Source: Sulfuritalea sp.
GTDB taxonomy: Bacteria; Pseudomonadota; Gammaproteobacteria; Burkholderiales; Rhodocyclaceae
Length of the DNA stretch: 64,000 bases
Direction of reading: 5' to 3'
Assembly: GCA_023700805.1 (NCBI GenBank)
Contig: JAMPYF010000011.1
Location: 39,888-103,887, forward strand
Part shown: in pieces, positions 48,004 through 59,145 of the stretch
How positions within the stretch are numbered: position 1 is the stretch's first letter
How the letters are laid out: each line of letters opens with the position of its first letter
The notes under the pieces: generated by a model
The model's input: the letters and a program-made list of their open reading frames with translations, nothing else
Databases searched by the model: none
What the model was told of the DNA's origin: nothing
Position numbers and translations under genes: made by a program

Positions 48004-49431
48004 TCAGAAGAAACCGAAGCCGACCTGGAAAAGTCTCTCGACCTGCGAGATTTGCGCCTTGTGGGTGCAGAACACCACGACGTGGTCGCCGGACTCGATC
48101 ACGGTGTCGTGATGCGGAATGATGACGTGGCTGGCCGGCGCTGCCGCGGCAAAGCCGTCGGCGAGACGGGCCTTCGGCGCGCCCTTGCGCAGGATGGCGC
48201 CGATGTGCGCACCCGCGATCATCGGCAGCTCCTCGATGCGGCGGCCGACCACCTTCGAATTGCTGCGGTCGCCATGCACGATCAGCTCCAGTGCCTCGGC
48301 CGCGCCGCGCCGCAGGCTATGCACGCGCGCCACGTCGCCGTGCCGCACGAAGGCGAGCAGCGAACCGATCGATACCTGGGCCGGCGAGAGGCCGATGTCG
48401 ATCGGACCGCCCTGCACCATGTCGGCATAGGCGCGGCGGTTGATCAGCGCCAGCACACGCGGGCAGCCCAGGCGCTTGGCCAGCGACGCCGCCATGATGT
48501 TGTCCTCATCGTCGTTGGTCAGGGCGAGGAACATGTCCATCTCGTCGATGTTTTCCTGCGCCAGCACGTTCTCGTCGGTCGCCTCGCCGCAAAGCACCAG
48601 GGTGTCCTTGAAGCGCGTGGCGATCAGCTCGGCGCGGCGCGGATCGCACTCGACGACCTTGACCTGGTACTGCCTCTCCAGCGCGGCGGCGACCCGCGCG
48701 CCGATGTTGCCGCCGCCGGCGATCATGATGCGCTTTACCGGCTGCTGCATGCGCCGCAGCTCACGCAGCACATGCCTAATATTTTCGGTCGGGGCGAGCA
48801 GGAAGACTTCGTCGCCGGCCTCGATCACCGTCTTGCCAGTCGGCTCGACCGGCCGCAGCTCGCGGAATATCGCCACGATGCGGGCATCGACGCCGTGCGG
48901 CAGGTGCTCGCGCATCGACTGGATCTGCTTGCCGACCAGCAAGCCGCCCTCATAGGCCCGCACGCAGACCAGCGTCGCCTTGCCGTCGGCGAATTCGAGC
49001 ACTTGCAGCGCTTCGGGAAACGCCACCAGACGTGCGATGTAGTCGGTGACGTCCTGCTCGGGACACATCGCATGGCTGACCGCGAACATGTCATCGGCAA
49101 GCAGGGCTTCGTCGGCGATGAAGTCCACCCCGCGCAGGCGGGCAATGCGGGTCGGCACGTTGAACATGCGGCGGGCGATCTTGCAGGCCACCAGATTGGT
49201 CTGGTCGGACTGCGTCACCGCCACCAGCATTTCGGCATCCTCGATGCCGGCGCTCCTGAGCACCGAGGGCAGCGCCGCATTGCCTATCACGGTGCGCACG
49301 TCGAGCCGGTCCGCGAGTTGCGCCAAACTGGCGCCGTGCTGGTCGACGACCGTGACGTCGTTGATTTCCGAGGCCAGGGCTTCGGCCACCGAGGCGCCGA
49401 CCTGGCCGGCGCCGAGGATGACGATTTTCAT
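48004..49431 (-). CDS. trkA: Trk system potassium uptake protein TrkA
   Basis: 475 residues: two RCK halves, each starting with a NAD-binding GxGxxG (VILGAGQVGASVAEAL at residue 4; MIAGGGNIGARVAAAL at about 235) and each ending with a TrkA-C domain. It gates the TrkH channels through nucleotide binding. The start overlaps the stop of the response-regulator gene by one base at 49431 (ATGA-type overlap). The def-fmt-rsmB-trkA linkage is widespread in proteobacteria. Confidence 0.96.
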   Translation of the reverse strand: MKIVILGAGQVGASVAEALASEINDVTVVDQHGASLAQLADRLDVRTVIGNAALPSVLRSAGIEDAEMLVAVTQSDQTNLVACKIARRMFNVPTRIARLRGVDFIADEALLADDMFAVSHAMCPEQDVTDYIARLVAFPEALQVLEFADGKATLVCVRAYEGGLLVGKQIQSMREHLPHGVDARIVAIFRELRPVEPTGKTVIEAGDEVFLLAPTENIRHVLRELRRMQQPVKRIMIAGGGNIGARVAAALERQYQVKVVECDPRRAELIATRFKDTLVLCGEATDENVLAQENIDEMDMFLALTNDDEDNIMAASLAKRLGCPRVLALINRRAYADMVQGGPIDIGLSPAQVSIGSLLAFVRHGDVARVHSLRRGAAEALELIVHGDRSNSKVVGRRIEELPMIAGAHIGAILRKGAPKARLADGFAAAAPASHVIIPHHDTVIESGDHVVVFCTHKAQISQVERLFQVGFGFF

Positions 49432-50666
49432 CAGCGTAGTCCGAGGTCTTTGAGCTTGCGGTACAGGTGGGTGCGCTCCAGCCCGGTTTTCTCGGCCAGA
49501 CGCGTCATGTTGCCGCCGTCCCGCGCCAGGTGGTACTCGAAGTACATGCGCTCGAAGGCCTCGCGCGCCTCGCGCAGCGGCAGCTCGATGACTTCCGGCG
49601 CCAGCCCGGCCGGCGCCAGGCTGGGCTCGCCGGCCGGCGCCAGCAGCTGCAGGGTCTCCTCCTCGCCGATTTCCTCGGCCAGGCTGGCCAGCGCCAGCGA
49701 CTTCACCGCCGCCTTGAGTTCGCCGTAGCCACCGCTCCAGGCATGCTGGCGCAGGGCGTTGAGCGCCGCACTGGAGAACCGCCGCAGCGGGATTTCGTCG
49801 CTTTCCATCAACTGGGTCAACAGATGCGCGGCGATGTCCGGCACCTCGTCCTTGAGTTCCGCCAGGCTGGGCACCCCGAGCCCGGTCTCGAACAGGCGCA
49901 GCAATCCGCTTTCCTCCCAGCCCAGGCCCTGCAGTTCCGCGCTGCTGTGCGTGGTTGCCGCCACCAGGCGCAGGCCGTAGCGATCGAGGCGTTCGGCGGC
50001 AAACAGCAGGTTCTTCTGCTGCAGGCGCGTCAGGCGCGCCATTTCCTCGCACCACAGCACGCCGCCCGCGGCACGCTGCAGCATCTCGGTACTCAGGGGG
50101 TTGGAATCGTGCGCCAGGTCGATCCAGGGCTTGCCGGGCACCTGCGCCGTGCGCGCCACCAGTTCGACGATGCCGCCGGGCGCGGCGCGCAGCAGCAGCA
50201 GGGGACTCTTGGCCAGCACCTGGTCCAGCCGCCGCTTGAGGTCGCGCAAGGGGCCGGGGCGGGCGAAGGCGCCCAGCGAGAGGCCGCCGCCGGCATGGCG
50301 GGCGCTGCGTTCAAGCGCCTTCTTCACCGCCGCCAGCAGCTTCTGCATGCCGATCGGCTTTTCGAGGAAATCCAGCGCGCCGATGCGGGTCGCCTCCACC
50401 GCCGTGTCGATCGTGGCGTGGCCGGACATCATCACCACCGGCATGTTGAGCTGCCCGTTGCCGGCCCACTCCTTCAGCAGCGTGATGCCATCGGTATCGG
50501 GCATCCAGATGTCGAGCAGGACCATGTCGGGGCGTCCGGCCTCGCGCGCCAGTCGCGCCTGCGCGGCGTTCTCCGCCAGTTGGACGTCGTGGCCCTCGTC
50601 GCGCAGGATCTCCGACAGCAGTTCGCGTATCCCGATCTCGTCGTCGACCACCAGTATTTTCGGCAT
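49431..50666 (-). CDS. NtrX-like response regulator with a degenerate AAA+ domain
   Basis: 411 residues. Receiver domain 1-120 with Asp52 (LLDIWMPDTDG) is normal, as is the C-terminal Fis-type helix-turn-helix (MTRLAEKTGLERTHLYRKL). The central domain keeps the AAA+ outline but where Walker A should be it reads RAAPGGIVELVAR, and the sigma-54 contact loop GAFTGA is missing. It should therefore neither hydrolyse ATP nor activate sigma-54. It probably acts as a plain DNA-binding regulator controlled by the kinase 4 bp upstream. Confidence 0.88.
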   Translation of the reverse strand: MPKILVVDDEIGIRELLSEILRDEGHDVQLAENAAQARLAREAGRPDMVLLDIWMPDTDGITLLKEWAGNGQLNMPVVMMSGHATIDTAVEATRIGALDFLEKPIGMQKLLAAVKKALERSARHAGGGLSLGAFARPGPLRDLKRRLDQVLAKSPLLLLRAAPGGIVELVARTAQVPGKPWIDLAHDSNPLSTEMLQRAAGGVLWCEEMARLTRLQQKNLLFAAERLDRYGLRLVAATTHSSAELQGLGWEESGLLRLFETGLGVPSLAELKDEVPDIAAHLLTQLMESDEIPLRRFSSAALNALRQHAWSGGYGELKAAVKSLALASLAEEIGEEETLQLLAPAGEPSLAPAGLAPEVIELPLREAREAFERMYFEYHLARDGGNMTRLAEKTGLERTHLYRKLKDLGLR

Positions 50667-50670
50667 TTCT

Positions 50671-52793
<2,123 letters not shown>

Positions 52794-52797
<4 letters not shown>

Positions 52798-53390
52798 GGG
52801 GCTACCACGGGCGCGACGAATTGCCAGCGCAGCACCCTGGCGTCCACCTGCAAGGCGCTGTCGGTGATCGCGTCGACCTGGAAGGGTTTGGGCAACTGGC
52901 TGCGATCGAGTGCCAGACGCACCGCCGCCTCGTAGGATTCGCCGGCCTTGAGGGCATCCTTTTCCAGCACCGGCAAGGCCGCGATGCGGCCGACCACGCG
53001 CATTGCCTCCGCCAGGCTGCCGAAGTTCTGGTGCAGGTTGCCGGTGGTCAGCCGGTACTGCCGCGTCAGGCTGCTGTAGGCGAGCCGATAGCTGAGGCTG
53101 CGCGTCGTGATGTGTTCATTGACCCAGTACTTGCGGCTGCGCTCGAGCACGAATTCGAGGTTGAAGTAAAGCGGTACGCCGCGCGCCACGGCGTCTTCCA
53201 GCCGGTTGCCGAGGTCGAGCGCGAACTCGGCCGACAGGCTATAGCCGTCCTCTCCGGGAATCAGCGCCGCGCGCTTCGGCTCAATGCTGCCGGCCTGGGC
53301 GGCGCAGGACATTGCCAGCAGCAGGACCATGGCCAGGGCCGGCAGGCCGGCCTCAAGCCTTTTGCAGCAACGCGAAATAAAAGCCGTCAT
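52794..53390 (-). CDS. DUF4390 exported protein
   Basis: 198 residues from ATG 53390, inside the end of rsmB; the longer reading from 53417 lacks a better signal. Signal peptide about 1-34 (AMSCAAQAGS). The mature part is mostly beta with PLYFNLEFVLERSRKYW and SYRLAYSSLTRQYRLTTGNLHQNF, the DUF4390 signature. Function unknown; it sits between rsmB and ntrY in many betaproteobacteria. Overlaps on both sides show translational coupling. Confidence 0.88.
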
Positions 53391-54627
53391 GTTCGGCATC
53401 GGGTAAAAAGTGTGCATCGCTGGTTGTGGCCTCTTGGGTCTTCACCTGCCGCGCATCGGTGTGGCGACCGAGGAAGGCTTCTACCTGACGGGCATTCTCC
53501 TGCGCGAACACCGAACAGGTCGCGTAAAGCATTTTGCCACCGGGAGCCAGAGTTAGCCACAAGGCATCGACGATGGCCTGCTGCGTTGCGGCGAAGGCGG
53601 CGATGTCCGCTTCGCGGCGCAGCCATTTTGCATCGGGATGGCGGCGCACCACGCCGGAGGCCGAACACGGCACGTCGGCCAGGATGCGCTCGAAGGCGCG
53701 GCCGTCCCACCAGGCATCGACGGCCCGTGCGTCGGCCACTTTCACCGTCGCCGCCAGCCCCAGGCGCTGCAGGTTGTCGCCGATGCGCGCCGCACGCATG
53801 ACGTCCGCATCGAGCGCGGTCAGCTCGATGGCGGCGGATTCCAGCAGGTGGGCGGCCTTGCCGCCGGGTGCGGCGCAGGCATCCAGCACGCGCATGCCGT
53901 CGGCCACGTCGAGCAGCCCGGCCGCCGCCTGCGCGCCCCAGTCCTGCACCGAGCACAGACCGGCGTCGAAGCCCGGAATGCGCTCGACCGGCACCGGCTT
54001 GTCGAGCAGAATCGCGGTATCGTCCAGCGCGCGCGCCGCAATCCCGGCCGCATCGAGTTGCGCAAGGAAATCGCAGGCGCTGGTGCGGCGCCGATTGACT
54101 CGCAGGCACAGCGGCGGGTGGCTGTTGCCGGCGGCAAGAATGGTCTCCCAATGCTGCGGATGGTCCTGCTGCAGGCGCGCGATCCACCAGGCCGGATGCT
54201 GCCAGCGCGCCACCGCGTCGGCATCCGCCAACGCCAGCAGCTCTGCGCGGCGGCGCAGGAAATTGCGCAGCACGCCATTGACCAGCCCCTTGAACTGCCC
54301 CCTGCCCAGCCGCGCCGCCGCCGTCACGGCCTGGTCCACCGTGGTGTGCGCCTCGTCGGGCCGCGCTTCGAGACGCGCCAGGGCGACCAGCAGCAGGCCG
54401 CGCACCGCCGCATCCTTGGGCGCCCGCGCCAGCAAGCGGCCGAGCAGGAAATCGCCGCGGCCGAAGGCGCGCAGGGTCGAATAGGCGAGGTCCATGGTTG
54501 CGGCACGCAGCGGCCCCGACAGGCCTGCGCGCGCCAGAAAGGTATCGAAATTGCGTCCGGCGATCACCGCGGCGATCAGGCCGGCCGCCGCGTGCAGGGA
54601 CTCGGCGAGGGGGGGGAGCAGTTGCAT
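53353..54627 (-). CDS. rsmB: 16S rRNA (cytosine-967-C5) methyltransferase RsmB/Sun
   Basis: 424 residues. An N-terminal NusB-like RNA-binding domain (about 1-140) precedes the SAM-dependent domain: VLDACAAPGGKAAHLLE (motif I), ILADVPCSASGVVRRHPDAKW with the catalytic PC motif, and LYATCSVFAQENARQVEAFL. It methylates C967 of 16S rRNA. The protein closely matches the family length (429 aa in E. coli). 41 bp downstream of fmt. Confidence 0.95.
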   Translation of the reverse strand: MQLLPPLAESLHAAAGLIAAVIAGRNFDTFLARAGLSGPLRAATMDLAYSTLRAFGRGDFLLGRLLARAPKDAAVRGLLLVALARLEARPDEAHTTVDQAVTAAARLGRGQFKGLVNGVLRNFLRRRAELLALADADAVARWQHPAWWIARLQQDHPQHWETILAAGNSHPPLCLRVNRRRTSACDFLAQLDAAGIAARALDDTAILLDKPVPVERIPGFDAGLCSVQDWGAQAAAGLLDVADGMRVLDACAAPGGKAAHLLESAAIELTALDADVMRAARIGDNLQRLGLAATVKVADARAVDAWWDGRAFERILADVPCSASGVVRRHPDAKWLRREADIAAFAATQQAIVDALWLTLAPGGKMLYATCSVFAQENARQVEAFLGRHTDARQVKTQEATTSDAHFLPDAEHDGFYFALLQKA

Positions 54628-54668
54628 CGATGAAGCATACCAGCCTCGCGCGGGCCGGCAGCTGCCGC

Positions 54669-55586
54669 TCAGTCCGGTTTCAGCGCGCTGCCGTGCAGAA
54701 AGTCGGCGCTGGTGACCCGGCGGCCGCCAGGTTTCTGCAGTTCGGTGAGGCGCAGGGCGCCTTCGGCGCAGGCCACCACAATGCCGCCGGAATCGACCGC
54801 GAGCACCTGGCCGGGACGGCCGCTGGCGGCCACTGCCTCGCCGCGCCAGACCTTGACCGGCTCGCCAGCCAGGCTGAGCACCGCGCCGGGGAAGGGATTG
54901 AAGGCACGCACGCGCCGCGCCAGCATCGTCGCCGACTGGTTCCAGTCCAGCCGCGCCTCGGCCTTGTCGATCTTGCTGGCATAAGTCACGCCGCCGTCGG
55001 GCTGCGCCACGGCGGACAGCTGATCGAAGCGCGCCAGGGCCTCGACCACCAGCCTGCCGCCCAGCGCGGCGAGGCGATCGTGCAGGCTGCCCGTGGTGTC
55101 CTGCGCGTCGATGTCGATCGCGGCGGACAGCAGCATCGGCCCGGTATCGAGCCCGGCTTCCATCCGCATGATGGTGATGCCGGTCTGCGCGTCGCCGGCC
55201 TCGATGGCGCGATGGATCGGCGCCGCGCCGCGCCAGCGCGGCAAGAGCGAGGCGTGGATGTTGATGCAGCCGCGGCGCGGCAGGTCGAGCACGGCCTGCG
55301 GCAGGATCAGCCCATAGGCCGCGACGACCATCAGTTCGGCGCCGCCTTCGGCGCAGGCGGCGCGGATCGGCTCATGGGTCGCCGGGTCCTTGAGCCGCTC
55401 TGGCTGGAACACCGGGATGCCGTGGGCGAGCGCCACCTTCTTGACGGCGGACGCCTGCAGCGCCATGCCGCGCCCGGCGGGGCGGTCAGGCTGGGTCAGC
55501 ACCAGCACGACCTGATGCCCGGCCGCCAGCAAAGCTTCCAGCGCCCGCGCGGCGAACTCGGGCGTGCCGGCGAAAATGAGTTTCAT
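54669..55586 (-). CDS. fmt: Methionyl-tRNA formyltransferase
   Basis: 305 residues. [17 protein letters not shown] starts the protein and [21 protein letters not shown] holds the catalytic Asn/His/Asp region. It formylates initiator Met-tRNA. The start codon lies 4 bp from the edge of intergenic element copy B, which separates it from def. Confidence 0.96.
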   Translation of the reverse strand: MKLIFAGTPEFAARALEALLAAGHQVVLVLTQPDRPAGRGMALQASAVKKVALAHGIPVFQPERLKDPATHEPIRAACAEGGAELMVVAAYGLILPQAVLDLPRRGCINIHASLLPRWRGAAPIHRAIEAGDAQTGITIMRMEAGLDTGPMLLSAAIDIDAQDTTGSLHDRLAALGGRLVVEALARFDQLSAVAQPDGGVTYASKIDKAEARLDWNQSATMLARRVRAFNPFPGAVLSLAGEPVKVWRGEAVAASGRPGQVLAVDSGGIVVACAEGALRLTELQKPGGRRVTSADFLHGSALKPD

Positions 55587-55590
55587 CTAA

Positions 55591-55761
55591 CGCTCATGGC
55601 TTCGATGAGCCACCCTGTAACATGAAATTGAAATGCCTCGGAGTCGTGGCGCCTCAAGCTGGCAAATGGACCCGCCCCTCCCATCCTCCCCTCGCGGGGA
55701 GGCTATAAATTGGCTCGCTACGCTCGAACCTGAGACAGCGCGCTTGGCGATGCATTTCACG
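55591..55761 (-). repeat. Intergenic element, copy B (171 bp)
   Basis: On the minus strand it begins CGTGAAAT right after the def TAA and ends AAGCCATGAGCG 4 bp before the fmt ATG. It has the same hairpin CCTCCCC-gcga-GGGGAGG and the same G-run block as copy A. The middle third (after CCAGCTTGA) is more divergent, with a few indels. Confidence 0.8.
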
Positions 55762-56265
55762 TTAAAAGTTCTCGCGCGCCTGCTTGACCAGCTTGCTGCG
55801 GATCCGCGTCTGCTTGAGGCGCGACAGGTATTCGACGAAGACCTTGCCTTCGAGGTGATCCATTTCGTGCTGGATGCACACCGCCAGCAGGTCGTCGGCC
55901 ACCAGTTCGAAGGGCTTGCCGTCGAGTCCCAGCGCACGCACCCGGACGTGGCTGGCGCGCGTCACGGTTTCGTAGATGCCGGGCACCGACAAACAGCCCT
56001 CCTCGCCTTCGCATTCGCCGGATTTTTCCAGGAGTTCGGGATTGATGAAGGTCTGCAGCTGCGACTTGTCTTCCGAAATGTCGATCACGATCAGGCGCAG
56101 ATGCTGGTCCACCTGCGTCGCAGCGAGACCGATGCCGGGCGCCGCATACATGGTTTCGGCCATGTCCGCCGCGAGCTGGCGGATCCGCGCATCGACCTGC
56201 ATGACCGGAGCAGCCTTCTTGTGCAGCCGGGGATCGGGATATCGCAAAATGGGCAATAGGGCCAT
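55762..56265 (-). CDS. def: Peptide deformylase
   Basis: 167 residues from ATG 56265. All three motifs are intact: GIGLAATQV (about 46-54), EGCLSVPG (about 91-98) and [10 protein letters not shown] (about 132-141), giving the metal ligands Cys and two His. It removes the formyl group from new proteins. Divergent from the LysM gene by 111 bp. Confidence 0.96.
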   Translation of the reverse strand: MALLPILRYPDPRLHKKAAPVMQVDARIRQLAADMAETMYAAPGIGLAATQVDQHLRLIVIDISEDKSQLQTFINPELLEKSGECEGEEGCLSVPGIYETVTRASHVRVRALGLDGKPFELVADDLLAVCIQHEMDHLEGKVFVEYLSRLKQTRIRSKLVKQARENF

Positions 56266-56376
56266 GAAACCGCTCTTGAAAGAATTGATGCTGGGGGAAT
56301 TGTCGGGCAGAATCGGACGAATATCCGGGTGGCCCGCCGCGCCATCCACACAGACACTCGGCCAGGAGATCAAGCC

Positions 56377-57393
56377 ATGCGTCGCATTATATCTGCGCTG
56401 CTCATCAGCATTTCAAGCACCCTGGCGCTCGCCCAGGGAGCCAAGCCACTGGAACTGGCCCCTGACGCGCCCGAGCGCCACATCGTCGTGCCCGGCGACA
56501 CCCTGTGGGGGATCTCCGCCAAATTCCTCAAGGACCCGTACCGCTGGGGCGAGTTGTGGCGAATGAATACGGAGGAAGTCAAGAATCCGCATCGCATCTA
56601 TCCGGGCCAGGTCATCGTGCTCGATCGCAGCGGCAGTCAGCCGCGCCTGAAGCTGGCGACGACCAAGCTACCGCGCCGCGAATATGTCGAGCCGCTGAGT
56701 AAAGGCATCCCGTCGATTCCTGCCCAGGAAATCGAGCCCTTCCTCAGCGAACCGCGCGTGCTCGACGCCGCCGGTCTCGACGCCGCGCCACGCGTGGTGG
56801 CGCTGCAGAGCGACCGCGTGATCGCCGGCGCCGGCGACACCATCTATACCACCGAGGTCACCGCCCGGCATAAGGCCTGGCAGTTGTTCCGTCCCGGCAA
56901 GGCGCTGATCGACCCGGACACCAAGGAGACCCTGGGCCACGAAGCCCTGTATCTCGGCACTGCGCGCATGACTCAGGCGGGCGTGCCGTCGAGCTTCCTG
57001 GTGACGACCTCGAAGCAGGAAATCGTTCGCGACGACCGCCTGCTGGCGGCCCCGCGACAGGATATTCCGAGTTACATCCCGCGCGCACCGGGCATCCAGG
57101 TCAAGGCCAAGGTGCTGGCGATCTATGGCGGGGTCAATTTCGGCGGCCCACAGTCGGTGGTTACGATCAATCGCGGCAAGGCCGACGGCCTGGAGATCGG
57201 CCACGTGCTGGCCGCCGACCTGGCCGGCGCCGAGGTCAGCAACCGCTATCAGGGCGAGAAGACCGACTACAAGTTGCCCGACGCCCGCAATGGCCTGCTG
57301 TTCGTGTTCCGCGTGTTCGACCGGGTGTCCTATGCGCTGGTGATGAATGCCACGCATCCCGTGGTGGTCGGCGACACTGTCCGCACGCCATGA
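56377..57393 (+). CDS. LysM-domain exported protein
   Basis: 338 residues from ATG 56377 (ribosome binding site CAGGAG). Signal peptide 1-20, then a LysM domain about 33-85 ([25 protein letters not shown], partly quoted; ending PGQVIVL), and a long domain with repeated beta elements seen in LysM proteins found next to dprA in betaproteobacteria. It likely binds peptidoglycan. The downstream gene is dprA (74 bp). Confidence 0.88.
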   Translation: MRRIISALLISISSTLALAQGAKPLELAPDAPERHIVVPGDTLWGISAKFLKDPYRWGELWRMNTEEVKNPHRIYPGQVIVLDRSGSQPRLKLATTKLPRREYVEPLSKGIPSIPAQEIEPFLSEPRVLDAAGLDAAPRVVALQSDRVIAGAGDTIYTTEVTARHKAWQLFRPGKALIDPDTKETLGHEALYLGTARMTQAGVPSSFLVTTSKQEIVRDDRLLAAPRQDIPSYIPRAPGIQVKAKVLAIYGGVNFGGPQSVVTINRGKADGLEIGHVLAADLAGAEVSNRYQGEKTDYKLPDARNGLLFVFRVFDRVSYALVMNATHPVVVGDTVRTP

Positions 57394-57467
57394 CCGGCAG
57401 ACAGCGGAACTGCGCTCCTGAAGTGCGGCAAGCTTCCGTCTGTTGCACTTTCAGCGCCGTCTCCTGA

Positions 57468-58550
57468 ATGGAACTCGCTGCCTGGCTGCGCCTTACGCTG
57501 ATCCCCGGCGTCGGCGGCGAAGCCCGGCGCGCCCTGCTCAAGGCCTTCGGCCTGCCGCAGGCGATATTCGCCGCCAGCCCGCAGGCATTGTCCGCGATCA
57601 TCGACCCCGGCGTGGCCGAACGCCTGCTCGGCCATGAATGCAGCGCCGAGGTCGACGCGGCGCTCGACTGGGCAGCCTTGCCCGGCAATCGCCTGCTGAC
57701 CCTGGCCGATGCCGACTACCCGCAAAGCCTGCTGAGTTCGGACGACCCGCCGATACTGCTTTATGCCAAGGGCGATACGGCGCTGCTGAATCGCCCGATG
57801 CTGGCCGTGGTCGGCAGCCGCAACGCCACAGTCCAGGGCGAGCGCGACGCCGAAGCCTTCGCCCGGGCGCTCGGCGAGGCCGGCCTGACCATCGTCAGCG
57901 GCCTGGCGCTGGGCATCGATGCCGCCGCCCATCGCGGCGCGCTGCCGACGCCCGCCGGCACCGTGGCCGTGATCGGCACCGGCGCCGACCGCCTCTATCC
58001 GGCGAAGAACGAGGCGCTGGCCCGCCGCATTGCCGAACAAGGCGTGGTCCTCAGCGAATTCGCCCTCGGCACGCCGGCCCTGGCATCCAATTTCCCACGC
58101 CGCAACCGCATCATCGCCGGTCTCGGCCTGGGTTGCCTGGTGGTCGAGGCGGCGCTGAAGAGCGGCTCGCTGATCACCGCGCGGCTCGCCGCGGAAAGCG
58201 GACGCGAGGTGTTCGCGATTCCCGGTTCTATTCATTCGCCGCTGTCGCGTGGCTGCCATCAGCTGATCCGCCAGGGCGCAAAGCTGGTCGAAGCGGCCCA
58301 GGACATACTCGAAGAACTGCGCTGGGAAGCGGCGCGCGCCGCACCCGCTGCCGCAGATCGAATCCCAGTGACACAGGGCAGTAGCGAAGAGCAAGTGCTC
58401 GCTGTACTCGGCGATGCGCCTTGCGCGCTCGACACGCTCTCGGCGCGCAGTGGCTTGACGCCCGCCGACCTTCTTGCCATGCTCCTGCCCATGGAACTCG
58501 CCGGCCGCGTTGCCCAGTTACCCGGCGGGCTCTACCAAAGGCTCCATTGA
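57468..58550 (+). CDS. dprA: DNA processing protein DprA/Smf
   Basis: 360 residues. The Rossmann core has AVVGSRNATVQGERDAEAFARAL, IVSGLALGIDAAAHRGAL, VAVIGTGADRLYPAKN and FPRRNRIIAGL, followed by a C-terminal winged helix. DprA loads RecA on incoming single strands during transformation. Its presence leaves natural competence possible, though it is also kept in non-competent species. smg follows after 4 bp. Confidence 0.95.
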   Translation: MELAAWLRLTLIPGVGGEARRALLKAFGLPQAIFAASPQALSAIIDPGVAERLLGHECSAEVDAALDWAALPGNRLLTLADADYPQSLLSSDDPPILLYAKGDTALLNRPMLAVVGSRNATVQGERDAEAFARALGEAGLTIVSGLALGIDAAAHRGALPTPAGTVAVIGTGADRLYPAKNEALARRIAEQGVVLSEFALGTPALASNFPRRNRIIAGLGLGCLVVEAALKSGSLITARLAAESGREVFAIPGSIHSPLSRGCHQLIRQGAKLVEAAQDILEELRWEAARAAPAAADRIPVTQGSSEEQVLAVLGDAPCALDTLSARSGLTPADLLAMLLPMELAGRVAQLPGGLYQRLH

Positions 58551-58554
58551 GATC

Positions 58555-59043
58555 ATGATCGACATCCTCGTATACCTGTTTGAGAACTACCTGCCCGACG
58601 CCTGTCCGGAGCCCGCCGTGCTGGCGCGCAAGCTTTCGGCCGCCGGTTTCGGCAACGACGACATCACCGCGGCGCTGTCCTGGTTGGATGGCCTCGCCGG
58701 CGAAGAAAGCGGACGCTGCCGCAATCCGTCGCTCGCCGGTTCGATCCGGATTTACGACGAGGAAGAACAGGAAAGGCTGCCAGCCGCCTGCCGCGGCTTC
58801 ATCGCCTTCCTGGAGCAGCACGACGCCGTCGATGCCTGCTTGCGCGAGACCATCATCGGGCGCGCCCTGGCCCTGCCGGACGCCGAGGTCAGCCTCGACC
58901 GGCTCAAGGTCATCGTGCTCGCCGTGATCTGGCGCTACCGCCACGAAGTCGACGCCCTGATCCTCGAGGAGCTGCTGGCCGAGGAGGGCGACGACGAGGA
59001 TTTCGGCAGCAGCGGCGACGTCACCCGCCTCCTGCTCAACTAA
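58555..59043 (+). CDS. smg: Smg (DUF494) protein
   Basis: 162 residues from ATG 58555; the earlier in-frame ATG at 58474 lies inside dprA. The start MIDILVYLFENYLPDA and the acidic end (EELLAEEGDDEDFG) are characteristic. Function is unknown; the gene follows dprA/smf in many proteobacteria. Confidence 0.92.
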   Translation: MIDILVYLFENYLPDACPEPAVLARKLSAAGFGNDDITAALSWLDGLAGEESGRCRNPSLAGSIRIYDEEEQERLPAACRGFIAFLEQHDAVDACLRETIIGRALALPDAEVSLDRLKVIVLAVIWRYRHEVDALILEELLAEEGDDEDFGSSGDVTRLLLN

Positions 59044-59145
59044 ACCCCGGCTTGCCTAATTGGGAAAGGCGCGCTTATGATGCGCCGCTCCTGACCGTGC
59101 ACTGCGCCCGCAGTACTCAAATAGCCCGCATCACCCAAACAGACA

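Noticed and set aside
54705..54722. AGTCGGCGCTGGTGAC in fmt as a motif copy
   Set aside because: Two core mismatches, no proper tail, and it is read in a frame (TSADF) never used by the true copies.
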